A DNA stretch of 64,000 nucleotides from Phellopilus nigrolimitatus (Eukaryota > Basidiomycota > Agaricomycetes > Hymenochaetales > Hymenochaetaceae). A program made the position numbers and the translations under genes. The notes under the pieces are model-generated. The model made no database searches. It saw only the letters and a list, made by a program, of their open reading frames with translations, and was not told the origin of the DNA. The DNA is taken from the NCBI GenBank assembly GCA_021029095.1, contig JAJOHG010000062.1, positions 97,564 through 161,563 on the forward strand. The letters are read 5' to 3'. Position 1 is the first letter of the stretch; every line of letters begins with the position of its first letter. This document shows positions 1 to 12,255 of the stretch, piece by piece.

Positions 1-1850
1 TTTGAGATGGTCAGGATGGAGATGGATGGAGATGGAGATGTGGAGATGGAGATGGACGTGACCTGCGAGGGGATCCGATTTCGGGCGACAGCAGGGACTT
101 CTAAAAGACAGAAAGAGACAGAGTCAAGCAGATGGAAACAGGCCCGCGATGGAGGCTGCGCCACGTCAGCCGGGCATCAAGCAAATTGGCATAAGAATGA
201 GAAGGAGGGAGAAATAGGAGCGCAGAGGCACGGATCCGCGATCCGCGAATAGGGCGGGCTTCACTGCCAGACGGAGCTGTCCCGCCGGGGGAATGATGTG
301 TGGGTGTATCAGCAGCGGCTGTTGTGGGCCCCTCCCCCTGGTGATCGAGGTACCAACGATGCTTGAATAGGGAGGGAGAGCGCAGGAAAAGAAAAGAAAA
401 GAAAAAAGTGTGAAGTGGATCGCGCTGACAGGCATCGACAATGTATTTGTGTTATTTTCGTTGAATCCTGTGTTGATCTCTCGATGCCATTGCCAGGCTT
501 TTTTTCTTCTTCTTTTCTTCCCTTTGTTTTTTGACAGATAAATGGATGGCGGAGCGGCTGTTTGTGCTGTTTGCGTCGCGTAGCCGATTAGGACGGGGGC
601 GGGGACTAGGACGCGGCGCTGGTGAAACGGGCGTCAAGCGCCGGGTGACGCGCAGAGACTACGGAGTCACTTGAAACACACGCCCCGGTGCCAGGACGGG
701 ACAAGCATATGGCGGCGTCGCTCCACATGGACATGGCGCGCGCGCCCGCCGAGAGCTAGGTGTGCAGAATCAGCCGGCGGAAACGTCGCGATCGCGCGGG
801 ATACACTGCTTGCGTAAGCGCCCATGGTGCGGGCGTTCGCGCGTGCGTGCGCGTGCATTAAAGACATTGGAGCATAGCAGCGGTGCGCATTGGACTAGGC
901 TCGAAGGACATATGCTTAGAGCTTAGAAGGTAGAAGGTAGATGCGCTTCGCGCCGGCCTTGGACGGCTGATCCTGGCTCCGAGCTCCTGATTTCGTGTTC
1001 CATTACGCCCGGGCGAAGGGGAGGAGGGAGGGCAAGAAAAAGGAAAGGGAAAGGGAAAGGGAAAAGACTAGAAGGCAGGGAGGGAAGCGGTTCGGCCGGA
1101 TAGGCGAGGTGGAAGATTTGGAGGGATCAGGATGTGGTGCTGGCTAATAGATAGGTAGGTTGGAATGATGCGGTGCGCGCGCCAACCGAACGCGGGCGTT
1201 GGCGCGGGGTGGGTCAGCGGCCGAGGGCGTCGCACGCGTTTTTTTTGAGAGTGCGTTGGCTGGTGGAGAGATGGATCGCGACGGGTGACGCTGCTTGGCT
1301 TGCTTGCTCAGCCAGATGTTGGCGAAGTCGGTGGGCGGTGCTGCACTTTGCTCGGGAGAGAAAGAGAAAAGAAAGGCGATTAGATAGCCCGGTTTCAGAT
1401 CCAGAGATCCAGATCCGTGGCTCGATCGTTGATCCCGTTGATACAGACTATGTCAATGGGAGACTTGGAAGCCTGGCCGGATATTTTCGGTTTGATGATC
1501 AAAGAAACTCGTGCGTGCTTTGGGATCTGAAAGAACACCTGGAAGAGAGCCAGCGAAGAAAAGACGATCAAAGTTAGAATTCGCGTTTAAGGTCCGGCTG
1601 ATGATGAGGGGGGTCACGGAAACGTTCGAGCGGGGACGGCGATAGCGACGGGGAGCTGGCGTCGTGCACGGCACTTCGACGGACTAAGAGTTTTGGACGG
1701 ACGGATATGTGTCCGTGGCTCGGCAGAGAAAGCTGATGTGACCTGGGAGATCAGCAGAAAGCTTGTCAGCGGCTGTGCATACCTTACCATACCATACATG
1801 GGCTGTGATGGGGTCGGGGTCGTCGGGGCTCCCGCCGATGCAGCGTCATG
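1..1850 (-). repeat. GC-rich repeat segment A', copy 1 (reverse orientation), cut by the window start
   Basis: This stretch is the reverse complement of 16400-18240. The GATGGAGATGG tract at 1-60 matches the CCATCTCCATC tract at 18175-18240, and the segment at 1140-1850 also matches 28520-29150 in reverse. It contains G/A-rich tracts and no reading frame that looks coding; the short open frames are not conserved as proteins between copies. It sits directly against the start of unit 1 at about 1855. It may be the terminal part of the duplicated unit or a separate repeat that travels with it. Confidence 0.8.
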
Positions 1851-2352
1851 CGCGGGCCTTGTTTGTTTGTTTGTATTTGGCCTTTTAAAAAAAATTAGTC
1901 GATGCCAAACTGGATTTCCACCTCAAGCACAGCTATAAATTTCGAAATTTCTGAACTTTGTTCACAAAAGATCGCGTCCAAACTAAAACACAAAACAATA
2001 TAGCTCACGTGGAGATAACGCATGAAAATTCCAGCGAAGCAGAAGAGTGACATGCGCAGCTGTGCCGCCAAGTGACTTTTTCGATGTCAGAATGTTATCG
2101 CGAGATTACGTCTATACCTTGAGCTCATGCACTCTTACTCTTTTCCAGAATGATCTAACCGAGAAATCCAAACTGGGATTCTATGACGCCGTACTGTGCG
2201 TTTGCGTCGCCTACAGAACATATCGTAGTTGGTAGGATTGCTTTGAGAGCATCTAGATATGCTGACATTTAATTGCTTGCGTCTAAGGCACGTCTCCTAA
2301 AAATGGTGTTTGTGCGAAAGCTTCTCGCTTATTCGACAGCACAGACCACAAG

Positions 2353-2789
2353 ATGTCATTCAATTTCGAAGACGAGAACATATTTGGCGAATTCGGAAAA
2401 GCCCCCTTTGTCAGTAGCAACCTGCTGTCAGTAGCAACCTGCTTTCGGGACTCATTCCAAGTGTATTTAACTTCGCGCGGAGAGAATTAGAAAACTCAGA
2501 CTCGGACGGCTTTGAATACCTGAGCGAATAAAAGTCAGAATGTTCATCCTCACCTCTCAGTACTCCCGAGCTTCACCTAATATTTCGCGTTAGGGCTCCC
2601 CTTCGCCAGACACAATAGCACTTTCTCCAAATGCTACGACAAACACGACAAAGTTCAATTAACCTCCATCCCGGATCCGCAGCGCACCACCTTATCCTCG
2701 ACTCTGAATGTGTACGAACGTGCGAGAAAAGGGGGTTGTCGAAGAATGTCCATGGAAGCGTGAAGTGCCTCTCGCGCGCCCCGGTTTAG
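2353..2789 (+). pseudogene. Gene B, unit 1: broken C2H2 zinc-finger protein
   Basis: The start reads MSFNFEDENIFGEFGKAPF, as in the intact copy at 40040-40909. The 17-bp sequence GTCAGTAGCAACCTGCT is then present twice in a row (about 2409-2442), which shifts the frame, and stop codons follow. Further on, the sequence jumps at the shared hexamer TCGACT (about 2699) from the region before the zinc finger to the region after it. The roughly 290 bp coding for the finger are therefore deleted. The tail and stop codon match the intact copy. It cannot encode the zinc finger. Confidence 0.85.
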
Positions 2790-3177
2790 CAGTCTGTCTC
2801 AGTCATACTTGAAATATGACATTCTCATGCCATGCCGGACACAATCTGGAAGAAGTTCCTTCGTCATGAGCTCGTTCAGTTTTTGTTTCCCTCCATCACA
2901 TGCTCGTTCATTTATGTTTCCGCTCATCGCATCGTCAGGCGGTAGCCCACTTTCTATCTTCGTCTCTTTCCTCCGGTCGAACTATCAGTCATTTCTCTCA
3001 TAGACATTGGTACACTTATGGCATCTAGCATAAACTCCTTCTCATAAAATGATATACTAATAGCAGATCCTTTCGGAATAAGATTTCTGCAAAGTGCAAA
3101 TATCAAAAGCATCTAGCTGTATATGAGACCCGAAATTACGTCGAACTGACAGAGTCAAGCGGACTAGCTTGAGTCGT

Positions 3178-3200
3178 GTCGCATTCGTGACAAATGCGAC
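3178..3200. other. 8-bp stem hairpin between convergent genes B and A (unit 1)
   Basis: The sequence is GTCGCATT, a 7-nt loop CGTGACA, then AATGCGAC, a perfect 8-bp inverted repeat. Equivalent hairpins occur in unit 2 (26959-26977) and unit 4 (41289-41311). It lies in the shared 3' region of the convergent B and A genes, so it could act in RNA 3'-end structure. At unit 4 it coincides with a palindrome breakpoint. Confidence 0.75.
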
Positions 3201-3645
3201 GGGTTTTAAGTGGTATATAAAGAACATCGAACATCTGACGCGGCATCACCAACCAGACATTGTGACAGATGAGACTCTTGTTAGATATAAATGTTCGGAG
3301 ATATAGTATGAATACAGACAACAAAACTTGCGGAACAAAAACAGGATCCTAGTCCAGTAAACACGCCAAGGCTACACTAGTCACGAAAGCAGAAATCGAG
3401 GTAACAAAGGGGAAAAAAGGTGATAAATGGATAGGGGAATAGAAAGTCGCGAAAATATTCGGTACTCAAAAGATGCAGACAACATAAATGAGGAAATAAA
3501 ATAGAGATCAAGACAGACCAAACACGCCAAGGTCACATACACACCGGACGCGAAGGCGGAGAAAACAGCTTTACAAATCGCGGAAACAAATGGAAGGGAA
3601 TCCGGCGATGATGAAGATGACATACGAGACGGGTGCGGGCTTCCC

Positions 3646-5609
3646 CTATTTCTTCTTGCCCTTTCCTCTCTCGCGCTCTTTGATTGGCACCACAGAGCCT
3701 GGGTGATCTTTTATGCAATGCCGTTGCATCGCGTCAAAGCGACTGTATGTCAAGTCACAGTATACACACTTGACCCTTCCGCTCGCCCCGCCGCCAGGCC
3801 CGCGCGGACATCTGGCTTTGTGCCGTGTGAGGTCACTGCGATGCGCACATGAAATTTCGCACCCGGGGTAATCGCAGTGGAATCGCGGAGCTTCCGGCTC
3901 ATCAGATGGGCTCGGTGCAGCCTGAGGAGCGGCTTTCGCTATGTTCTTTGCCTTTGGTGGCCTTGCCTTGCTCGTGCGAGCGGCCTTCGTCGTCTTCTCT
4001 GTCCTCGACGGTCCCGCCTCGCTCGCGCGAGTATTTGCTACGGCTCCCCCACTCGAGCCCTCAATGAATTCAGGCATTAAATATGCCTGGCCATCGTTCC
4101 CGGACGCCGGGAAATCCGGGACGGTAGGGAGGGCGAAGGGGGTGGGACGGTGGTCCTGGTACGATGCGGTAGGAGCTCTTGGCTCGGGCATCCCGAACGC
4201 GTCTTCGGGAACACCGTACGGACTCGTTGAAGTCAGACGAACGGCCTTCGCTGTGTTCTTCGCCTTGCTCTTGCGAGCGGCCTTCGTCGACTTCTGCGTT
4301 CTCGACGGTCCCGCCTTGCTCGAACGAGGAGCGTTTGCTGCTGCAGCTCCGCGGCTCGAGCCTTGAACGAACTCGGGCATGTTTTGTACATTAGAATCGT
4401 TCCCGGACGGTAGGACACCTGGGATGGCAGGGAGGGTGAAGGTGTTGAGAGTGGGATCCTGGTGAGGTGGATTGGGAGCCCTTGGCTCGGTCATCCTGAA
4501 AGCATCTTCTGGAGCACCGTACGGACTCGCTGCAGTCAGACGACCGGCTTTCCCTGTCTTTTTCGCTTTCGAAGGCCCGGACTTACTCGCGCGAGCAGCC
4601 TTTTTCGTCTTTTCGGTCCTCGACGGTCCCGCCTTGCTCGAACGGGGGGCGTGCGCTGCTGGAGCTCCGCTGCTGGAGCCTTCAACGAATTCGGGCATAG
4701 CAATGGTCTGTGCGTCCATCTCGGATGCTGGGAAAGCTAGAGCGGTAGGCACGGAAGAAAGGGTGTGTGCCCCGTACTGGCGCGATGAATACGGAGGACC
4801 TTGTTCGCACATCTCGAGTGCCTGGCTCGAGGAAGCTATACGAGGAGTAGTCGCTGCTCTTCTATTTCGCGTTTGCGGCGTCGCTTGGCTCGTACGTGTC
4901 GCTTCTGTCGACATGCCGTTGCCTTGATCTGGCCGCGAATGATTCCCGTCTCCCCACGGAAATGGAGCGAATAATTCGGTCGCAGGAGACGCGTCATAGC
5001 TAGGATGGCTTGTAAGAGGATTGTATGGTGGACTTTCCGACGGCGGTGTCGGGTAGGCCCTCTGTGCGGGCAGCATTGCCGGGAGAGTGTCGGGGCCGGG
5101 AGACAAGTCTGGTTGACCGTCTTCATGATGACCAGATTGGTACTCTCCACTATCTGTGGTGCATGCATTAGACAAGTCAACTAAATGGCTTTACAAAGGA
5201 CATACGGTTCGAACCTTGTCCTAGTTCGAAAACCCCACCTGCCTCGAATACCTCCTGATTTCCGATCGAGAAGGTATCGGCGGGGTTTAGCATTAGCAGA
5301 GCGGGGTCAATACAGTCGGAGGCCGTGAACTCTTCCGTCCTGTGGAAAAACTCGTCTACTAGAATACCCGTGTTGTGCAAAGGATTGTCGTTCGGACGAT
5401 TGTCATAAGGAGAATTGTAGCCTTGACCGACTGTCGCTCCAGCCTAACAAAGCGCATTATCAGCATCCAAGTCAATGTCAAAGAGAATCGTGCAAAAAAT
5501 GTACAAGAATTTGAGCGGTGCTGAATAGAATAGACACAAAGTTGCAGTCGGAGGAGGCCACTGGGACCAGCGGCACATCAGGCTTTCCAGGTAGCTGTGA
5601 AGAAGGCAT
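3646..5609 (-). CDS. Gene A, unit 1: repeat-rich protein with two C-terminal zinc fingers
   Basis: Three exons (5505-5609, 5206-5443, 3646-5153) with GT-AG introns give about 616 residues in frame. The start (MPSSQLPG) was chosen because it follows a pyrimidine-rich leader and is shared by all four copies. Residues 1-115 form a conserved N-terminus (VDEFFHRTEEF, DPALLMLNP). A Pro/Ser/Thr-rich stretch follows. Next are three imperfect repeats of about 80-95 residues, each with an MPEF-GSS core, the motif KAGPSRT and a Lys/Ala-rich basic block. The C-terminus has a C-X4-C-X12-H-X3-C finger and a C-X2-C-X12-H-X4-H finger, then a basic tail ending KGKKK. A nuclear DNA-binding role is likely from the fingers, but the target is unknown. 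It is divergent from D and convergent with B. Confidence 0.8.
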
Positions 5610-5740
5610 GTTTGTAAGAGGAGAAGATGAGGGAAGAAGGACGGATGTGAGGGGAAGGTGTGAGTGGATGGATGAAAGCGCGAACGAACGAAGATGTTGA
5701 CTTGGCCACACGAATTTATGTGTGACGTCCCGTGACTGAA
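5610..5740. promoter_or_regulatory. Divergent promoter between genes A and D (unit 1)
   Basis: The short intergenic region carries a pyrimidine-rich leader on the A strand directly before its ATG, which is typical of fungal transcription starts. A CRE-like core TGACGTC lies at 5723-5729, and an AT-rich segment flanked by CACA and TGTG lies beside it. The same layout is present in the other three units, so it is conserved despite decay of D. Promoter function is inferred. Confidence 0.5.
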
Positions 5741-8700
5741 ATGCGAACGAACCCCCCGAGAACCAGGTCTTCAATAACAACCATCGACATTTCTAGTTCC
5801 GAACCCGGCCAGCAAGACGCCCAGGTCACAGAGATAGGTATCTGTGTGTCGACGAGCTTTCTAGTCGAGTTGAGAATCGTTTAGACAAGCTCAGTCACAG
5901 AGCCACAATGGCTCAGCGGACGACGATTCAACATATCCTATCGGGAAACATGAGAAAAGCGTACCTTTGCTTTGATTTTATCTTAGACTTGAGGTATGTA
6001 TTGCATCATTTTGCCTCCAATCTCGCGCAAGGGGACTGAGGTTTTGAATTTTGCCAGCGACCCTTCAACATCTGTTCAAGTAAGTGCGATGTCAAGCTCA
6101 GCATCTCTAGGTTCATCTTGTTGCTTCGTATTGCACCAGCTGGTAGTTTCAACCTGTCGAGGAAGATAGAAATCCACCGTTGCTTAGACCTGTGGTGCGG
6201 ACTTGCAGCTGAGTACCATCGCCCCTGCGCGGAGTTGCACGAGTATCGATCTCAAAGGAAACTCGACAAGCAACGCTGCATAACTCGCGGTTTCAACGCA
6301 AGGAGATTCCTTTCGTCTTGCTGGTTGACGGGCCGTTTCAACAGGCGAACCGCACGATGGCCGATTTCCTACAATTCGGTGAGCATTCCCTCTTGTCGTC
6401 TAGCCATGTTCTGTACTCACTCATTCTGCACACGCCAGGCGACATCGCAGAGACGGTGATTCAAGCCTTTTCGAGTTGAGTTATCAAGCATTGGCCATGC
6501 AGAAAGCCTCAAGCATCGAACATATGGTGTATGTCTGTCATTCTATTGTTATTCAGAAGTCTAACTCCATCTACAGGATACATACCGTGATAGCAATCAG
6601 CTCGACGAACTAGTTCAGAAAGTCTCAAACTACTTACCGACGTCTACGCTATTATTGGTCTATCGTCTATGTACGTATCTCCTGGTGTTTCTCTAGTGAT
6701 ACCTAAGCTCATCCTTCGTAGCGTCATCGTCCTAGACGGTGAGATAGCCGGAGATGGCAAGATGGCGAGGACGCCCCAAATGCTGAGGTTAGTTCGCATC
6801 CGGGATACGTTCTCTACGATGCTAACGGCGGATGGTCTGTGGAGCAGAGTTGTGAGTGAACTTGATTATTCTCTCGACGTTGAAGATTCGTACCTTTACT
6901 CCGCCAGTCAAAGGTAAGCACTCGAGCCTGTCTTAAGTTCTACGATGGCGCTTCACTGTGAATTTGCCCCTTCAGCTTCCTAGACGGTTCAACCTACCAT
7001 ATTCCGCAATCCATGGTCCCGCTTTATCCAGCAGACAACAACGGCAGGTCACTATTTTGTTCTTCCAGGCTACATTGTACTGATAAGAAATTAGGCCGAC
7101 ACCAAAGGACAAACTCACTAGTTTCATCGTCAGCGCCGTCCAGCATCCTTCTGCAAGGTCCACAATAGCGTCAGGAGACCATGCTTGGAGTACATTCGGC
7201 TGAACTTCTGGTGAGTCAAATTTCCGCGAGCGGCGAGCCTTGCTTGATTGATTTCTTTCTCGAAGCCTACTGAGCTCGACAATGATGGCAAACGAGCACA
7301 GATTCAAGATATACCGAGCACAGGATATACGACGAAGCAAGCCAGTTCCAAGATATCTTTTTTAAGGAGAATTTGCAGCTGCGGCCAGCTCATCATCCGT
7401 GTCACGTCCGCGTGTCGTGACGCCGCATAGTCCCGATCATTCCCTCCCGTCGACGACGACTCCGATCTGAGCACGATGGCGAGCGTGTACACCTCAGAGA
7501 TAGAACTGCGCTGGTCTTTGGAATCTGACTCGAGAATCGTGTCCGCTGGAACAACTTTCATAATGTCAAACTTCGTCACGCCACAAGTACCCTGCGTCCT
7601 CTGTTGGTAGTCGATCCCGAGACTCCTTGATGTGTGGGTTGTTTCGAAGGGAAACAATGAGACATCATACAGCTGGTGTAGGGCTAGATTCGATTGCTCG
7701 ATCTACGGCGAAGTTATCGCTTCTCTAGTCTTGCTTTCCTTACCATCGCCTCGAGCTGAAGCGGTACCTCAGGCTCCTTCCAAGGTCCGGATGACAATGA
7801 CCATCTTATTCGATGGACGTTCTGCTACTTCCGCGCTTCTGCACTCACTGCCTGTCAAGCTCTTATCGTGGACTTCGCGACCGATGTCTTCTCTTGTCTT
7901 CTCGTCGAAAAAATCTTAGGTCATTGAACATGGGCCACTACCGTTTTCTTGACGCAGTGTTCGCGTTTTTTAAAAGCAGGAGATGTTCGCGCGAAATAGG
8001 TTCAAGCACCAACCTCATTTCTTTCGTCTACTCCTCGACCTGCTCGATCGAGCTCTTTCGCTACCTGGCCAGTGCGGATATCAGTCGAGCTCTTGACACC
8101 CAGTTCTGGTTGGATAAGGTATGTTACTCTATTTGAATCTGTCTGGCTATAATGCTCACACTTCACCGATTATGCAGACGAACCATATGGCTTATCGGAA
8201 CTTGAAGAAGAGGATTGACACAATGAACGCCTTTGATGCCGCCTTCGCGAGTTCGGTGCGAGTGAAGTAATCGAACGTTACGCGAGTATCGACGGCCGTG
8301 ACGCGGGTCCATCGACGCCGGTTCTGCATTCATTAAGCTCTACTGCGCTCTCCGATAAGAGCCCATATCTGTGGACATCTGTGAATGGCACTCGAAATTC
8401 AGTTGATTAGCCTTTGCTGTTGCGGTGGCGGCTTCTGAAGCGTATTCGCTCAGATGGCGCCAGCGACGAGCTTGAGGGTGTGGTATGAAGGCGATTTCAA
8501 CTATGACGCGAGCACATAATCATTTTGAGAGCAGACTTCACGCCCTTCGTCGACGAGATGCGCTCTTATCATCTGCCACCTATTTTCACCAGCCAAGAGT
8601 TTCTATTGTACGGCCAGGTCGAAGCTCGATACCGGGGAAGGCGAAAACAGAAATTCGAAAGAGGAGCGAGGTGAATGACCAGTGTGTCTCCTAACGCTCA

Positions 8701-8880
8701 ATGACGATTCAGCCGGCCGCACTGGCAATCTGGAACCAGGCAGCGCTTGTCCCTGGCAAGCACTGGCGCTGGCTTTCTCAAATATTCTGCCACATATATC
8801 ATATGGCGGCATGCGGATACAAGTCACTTTCCCCACTCCCATACTTTCCTTCTCATCTGAAATCTAAACGACTCACTCAA
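5741..8880 (+). pseudogene. Region D, unit 1: degenerate multi-exon gene of unknown function
   Basis: Protein-like blocks separated by intron-like GT..AG sequences are recognisable in all units. They include MAQRTTIQHILSGNMRKAY (from about 5908), a block with FVLLVDGPFQQANRTM (about 6310-6365), NQLDELVQKVSNYLP (about 6595-6640), LDGEIAGDGKMAR (about 6730-6770), SRALDTQFWLDK (about 8085-8120), HMAYRNLKKRIDTMNAF (about 8187-8240), and a 3' block near 8480-8870. No single set of exons gives one open frame, and different units are broken at different places. I do not recognise a family. It could be a pseudogene, or a gene with many short exons that I have not resolved. Confidence 0.45.
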
Positions 8881-9315
8881 ATCTACGCCGTACAGCACCG
8901 TGTCCGATCTCAACGAAGCCATCGCACAACGTGTTTCCCGTTCTGCTTACGACCCTACATGCTACCATTGTCTGTATATCGTAAGGTACCATCCATGTAT
9001 CTCTGTATTAGCAACTATTAAAGTCTTCATTTAAGCGTTCCTTAGCAAACTAATTAGGCGATGGTATAATGGTTGCCGAACACGCTCACGTGATATCCCG
9101 CCACAGTCTTCACGACGCCATTGTGATATTCTCTTTACCTTCATCGATGACAAGAACCAGCTTTCTTCCTTGTTAAGCTCACCCTCACGGGCATCTGTGA
9201 CCATATAGGCTTTATACGCCGTTTTCTTGCTTCCTATATCGATTCTACGATACGGCTTACATCGAGCCACAGCTCGCACAGAGATCCAGTTTCAGTTTCC
9301 CTCCTTCCAAACATT

Positions 9316-10518
9316 ATGGGGAACACCATTTCCACTGTGTCGCGTCGGAACGAACATCGAGGATGTGCTGAAGTCATTCCACGCAAGGCAACACGCACTT
9401 TTGCGCTGACTAAAGTAACGGTTTTGTCAAAGGTGCGTTTGTTTGAACTAGCTTTCATCCCCTTTCCTGCCGTTAACTATCTCGAATTCCAATCGAACAC
9501 ATCAAATATTGTTTCTGACTGTCTTCATTTAACTTCGTATCCAGAGCCTCTTCAAGGACCCTGAAGATTGCGAGAAGGAAATTGATGCACTGACTCCATG
9601 GACAGCAGTGACGAGCAACGATCACCTCGACGAGTCTGCCTTTTATCAATCTCCTGACAGCAAATGGGTACTAGTCGAACAAACTGCAGAAGTCGAGGGT
9701 ATGGTAGTAGGTACATCCTCCCTAGGATACGATGCAGACTCTGACTGTAGTCTCCGATTATAGACGGCGATCCACCGCCCCGATCACGCTGCTATAGTGC
9801 AAGATGACAACTGTGCCGAAAGCAGGCATGACCAGAGAACGTCCTCTGGGCTGTCGCAGAAACATGCAGAAGAGATCGGTACGAGTGAGGAGGATGGAAC
9901 TGTAGAAAAGATCTACGGTACGATTTCGAGTCAAATATTTTCTACTGACTCGGACTCTAATGTAGATTATCAAAAGGAAACAGCTCCATCTCGACCGCGA
10001 ATACCACTGCTGGCTCCGTGGAAAATGCGAAGAACACTGCTGGACTCGGCTCTCGGCGGCCAACATCTCCTGAAGAACTATGGGGATCCGCCGTCTGGGA
10101 CGGCTGGTGCAAGTCTATCGATCAGCTTGCTGCGGAGACGGAGCAGGAAAGGATGCTCAGAATCATAGACGAGCCGTATAAAGAATCAATCGGTCTGTCA
10201 CTGGCCGAAGCCTGCGAATTGGACTATCTCGACAACTTCCTTACCCCGGAAGCCGTACTCCACATTCATCAGGCGCTTTCTCAATTCCTATTATACCGGA
10301 ACATGCGAGGAATAAGCCGGATCGAAAGGAGAAGAAAGTACAAGCCTTCACCGCTCTCAGCTTCTTTCCTCCCTGGAAGCTTTGGTTCCGAGGGGAACAA
10401 TATCGAGGAGAACATCAAGGGAGAGGGAGAGGAGCTCGACTCCGATAAACCGATAGCTATGATCTTTTCAAGGCGTGGAGCTCGCCTCGAGCTCCCTAAG
10501 TTCGATCAACTTTTGTGA
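9316..10518 (+). CDS. Gene C, unit 1: MGNT-start protein, possibly N-myristoylated
   Basis: Four exons (9316-9432, 9545-9706, 9764-9917, 9977-10518) give about 324 residues in frame. The start MGNTIS fits the N-myristoylation pattern (Gly2, Ser/Thr at 6). Conserved blocks are ALTKVTVLSK before intron 1, NDHLDESAFYQSPDSKW in exon 2, LSQKHAEEI in exon 3, and in exon 4 WGSAVWDGW, ERMLRIIDEP, DNFLTPEAVLHIH and the C-terminal PIAMIFSRRGARLELPKF. An acidic stretch precedes the last motif. No known domain is recognised. Exon lengths 1-3 are identical in units 2 and 3, which supports the model. The last acceptor is an unusual AAAAG. A cytosolic membrane-anchored protein is inferred from the N-terminus only. 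Confidence 0.75.
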
Positions 10519-11068
10519 TCCACAACTACGGCTGTACGATAGGAGTTGTTTTTCGCAGGCGGAAAACATATTCAGTCCATACGTCTCCGGCTTTCCCACT
10601 TTTTTTCCCATATGAAATCTTTGCTCCATTTTATCCTGCTGCGCTTCTATGTCCGTACTTTTGTTCAAGAAGATGGTTGTGTTCTCGAAATACAATCCTG
10701 CTGTATCACTTCATATGCTGCAGTTCTATCGTCCTTACGACCCAACGCTTTTGATAGGAAAGTTTCTATCCAAGAACAAAATATGTTCACTAAAACGCGC
10801 ACAGTTACTATTCATCGCAATACGGGATTGCCGGAACTGAAAGGGACAAAACCACCCAAAATAGCCGATCCGGCAGTCTCCGACCTCCAACCTTTGACGT
10901 TCTTCAATTCTGTCTCTTGACTACACCCATCCACATACCACGTTGAAGCCAATCTATATCTGCACTATACCCGACACATATTCCTCAAACATTATTTCCC
11001 TCACTTCACACAGCCTCGCGACCAATTGCGCTTCAAGCCTCTGCCAGTTCGTTCGGTTTTATCCAACC
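10519..11068. other. Intergenic: end of unit 1 and promoter side of the coiled-coil gene
   Basis: Up to about 10800 the sequence is diverged repeat matching the gene C downstream region of units 2 and 3. From 10800 to 11068 it is single-copy within the window and C/T-rich close to the next start codon. No gene is seen. Confidence 0.6.
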
Positions 11069-12255
11069 ATGTCTATGATTCTCCCCGGACATCCTATGTC
11101 ACGCTCTAAGGCCAACAAACCAGCTAAGCGGCCCACTCTATACAGCTTCAATCCCAAGCCCGAGCCCCAGTGTGCCAATTTCCGTGAGGCAAACACGGTT
11201 GCGGGAGCGCTTCAGCCACATGTGAGCACCTCGTCACACCCGTCACCAGCCACAATCTGTCACGTCAACCAACAAACCCAACAACACCCTTTCTTCCAGA
11301 TTTCCGTCATCGACGAGCACAACGCGCACAGCTACGACATGCTCTGCGAGACCGTGGACAGTAGCGCTGGAGGAGAGCTCGACGCGTATCGCTTGCGGCT
11401 GGCGGCGGGCGGGGTCATGAGCCTGGGGGCCGTCTTTGACGGGGTGCTTCAAAGGGAAAACGAGTACAAGTTTGTGGTGAGCTTCCTCTTCCAAATATCT
11501 TGTCTTTTTTGTAATACTAAGATCGGATTTACCCTTCCTTGCTGCAGAAAGGGCAAGACTTCATAAGAGCTGCCCCGTGCCCAACTCATGCCGCCTTTCG
11601 GGGCTGTGGCTCAAGTGCCGACATCGACTATCCCATGGGCGACGTGCATAGTGATTCTGGCCCGAGTACGTATCAACGCCTTCTTTCCGGCGCGCATACC
11701 TGACTCTCGTTCTCAGACGCAGCGGCGGCACACAGGCCTCATAAAGCTCTCAACAACCGTTCAGGACCCTCAAGCGCTGCCGCTCGCGGCTGCCCCGCCC
11801 CGCCCCGCCTCCACCAGCCCCAACCTCCCACCGCAGAAAGGCTGCAGCGCACACACGGGCACGCCGTCCAGCAATGCGGCGCCGCGCAGCAGACCGAGTA
11901 CGCCGCGCTCCAGAAGCGGCACGCGAAGCAGCGCGGCGCGCTCCGCACCGCGCAGCGCGGCGAGCTCGGCGGGTACCCGGACGAGTTCCGCGACCTGCTC
12001 GCGGAGAGCCACGAGCGCGAGCACGGCGCGCTCCTGCGGCAGCAGGGCGAGGAATTCGCCGCGCTCTGCCGGCAGCACGGGCGGCAGCTCTTCGCGCTCC
12101 GGGACGAGTGCGCCGCGCGGGGCGTGCTCCAGGCGGACGTCGGCGCGCACAAGCGCGGGCTGCAGGAGCTGCGCTCGAAGTCCGAGGTCGAGCTGGCCCA
12201 TGAGATACTGGCGAAGCGAGCGGTGAAGAGACGCAAGTACCATCTCTTCGGGTGA
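11069..12255 (+). CDS. Coiled-coil protein of unknown function
   Basis: Three exons (11069-11476, 11548-11665, 11717-12255) join in frame to about 354 residues. The start is the ATG in CCAACCATGTCTATG after a C/T-rich leader. The N-terminal third has a Lys/Pro-rich stretch and then a folded-looking part (FFQISVIDEHNAHSYDM, AGGVMSLGAVFDGVLQ). A Pro/Ala-rich linker leads to a long Gln/Glu/Arg-rich helical region with many LL, EFAAL and QELRSKSEVEL segments, probably a coiled coil. The protein ends KRAVKRRKYHLFG. The last exon is very GC-rich, so long open frames also exist on the opposite strand; this frame was chosen because it is the one the splice phases give and because of its heptad-like composition. 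No family is recognised. It is single-copy here, between units 1 and 2. Confidence 0.65.

Larger units (their letters stand above)
1855..10800 (+). repeat. Duplicated multi-gene unit 1 (order B-A-D-C)
   Basis: This block is the inverted relative of 18640-28510 and 29170-37471 and shares its left end with 39155 onwards. All copies whose start is present begin near the motif CATGCGCGGGCCTTGTTTG, followed by the GTTTGTTTG and GGCCTTTTAAAA landmarks. It holds broken gene B, intact gene A, degenerate region D and intact gene C. Homology fades near 10800, so the roughly 500 bp that start units 2 and 3 are missing here. It is clearly diverged from units 2 and 3, so it is older than the unit 3/4 palindrome. 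No long terminal repeats or mobile-element enzymes are visible. Confidence 0.85.

Noticed and set aside
6972..7340. 122-codon minus-strand frame inside D
   Set aside because: It is antisense to conserved D blocks, and its equivalents are not open in all other units.
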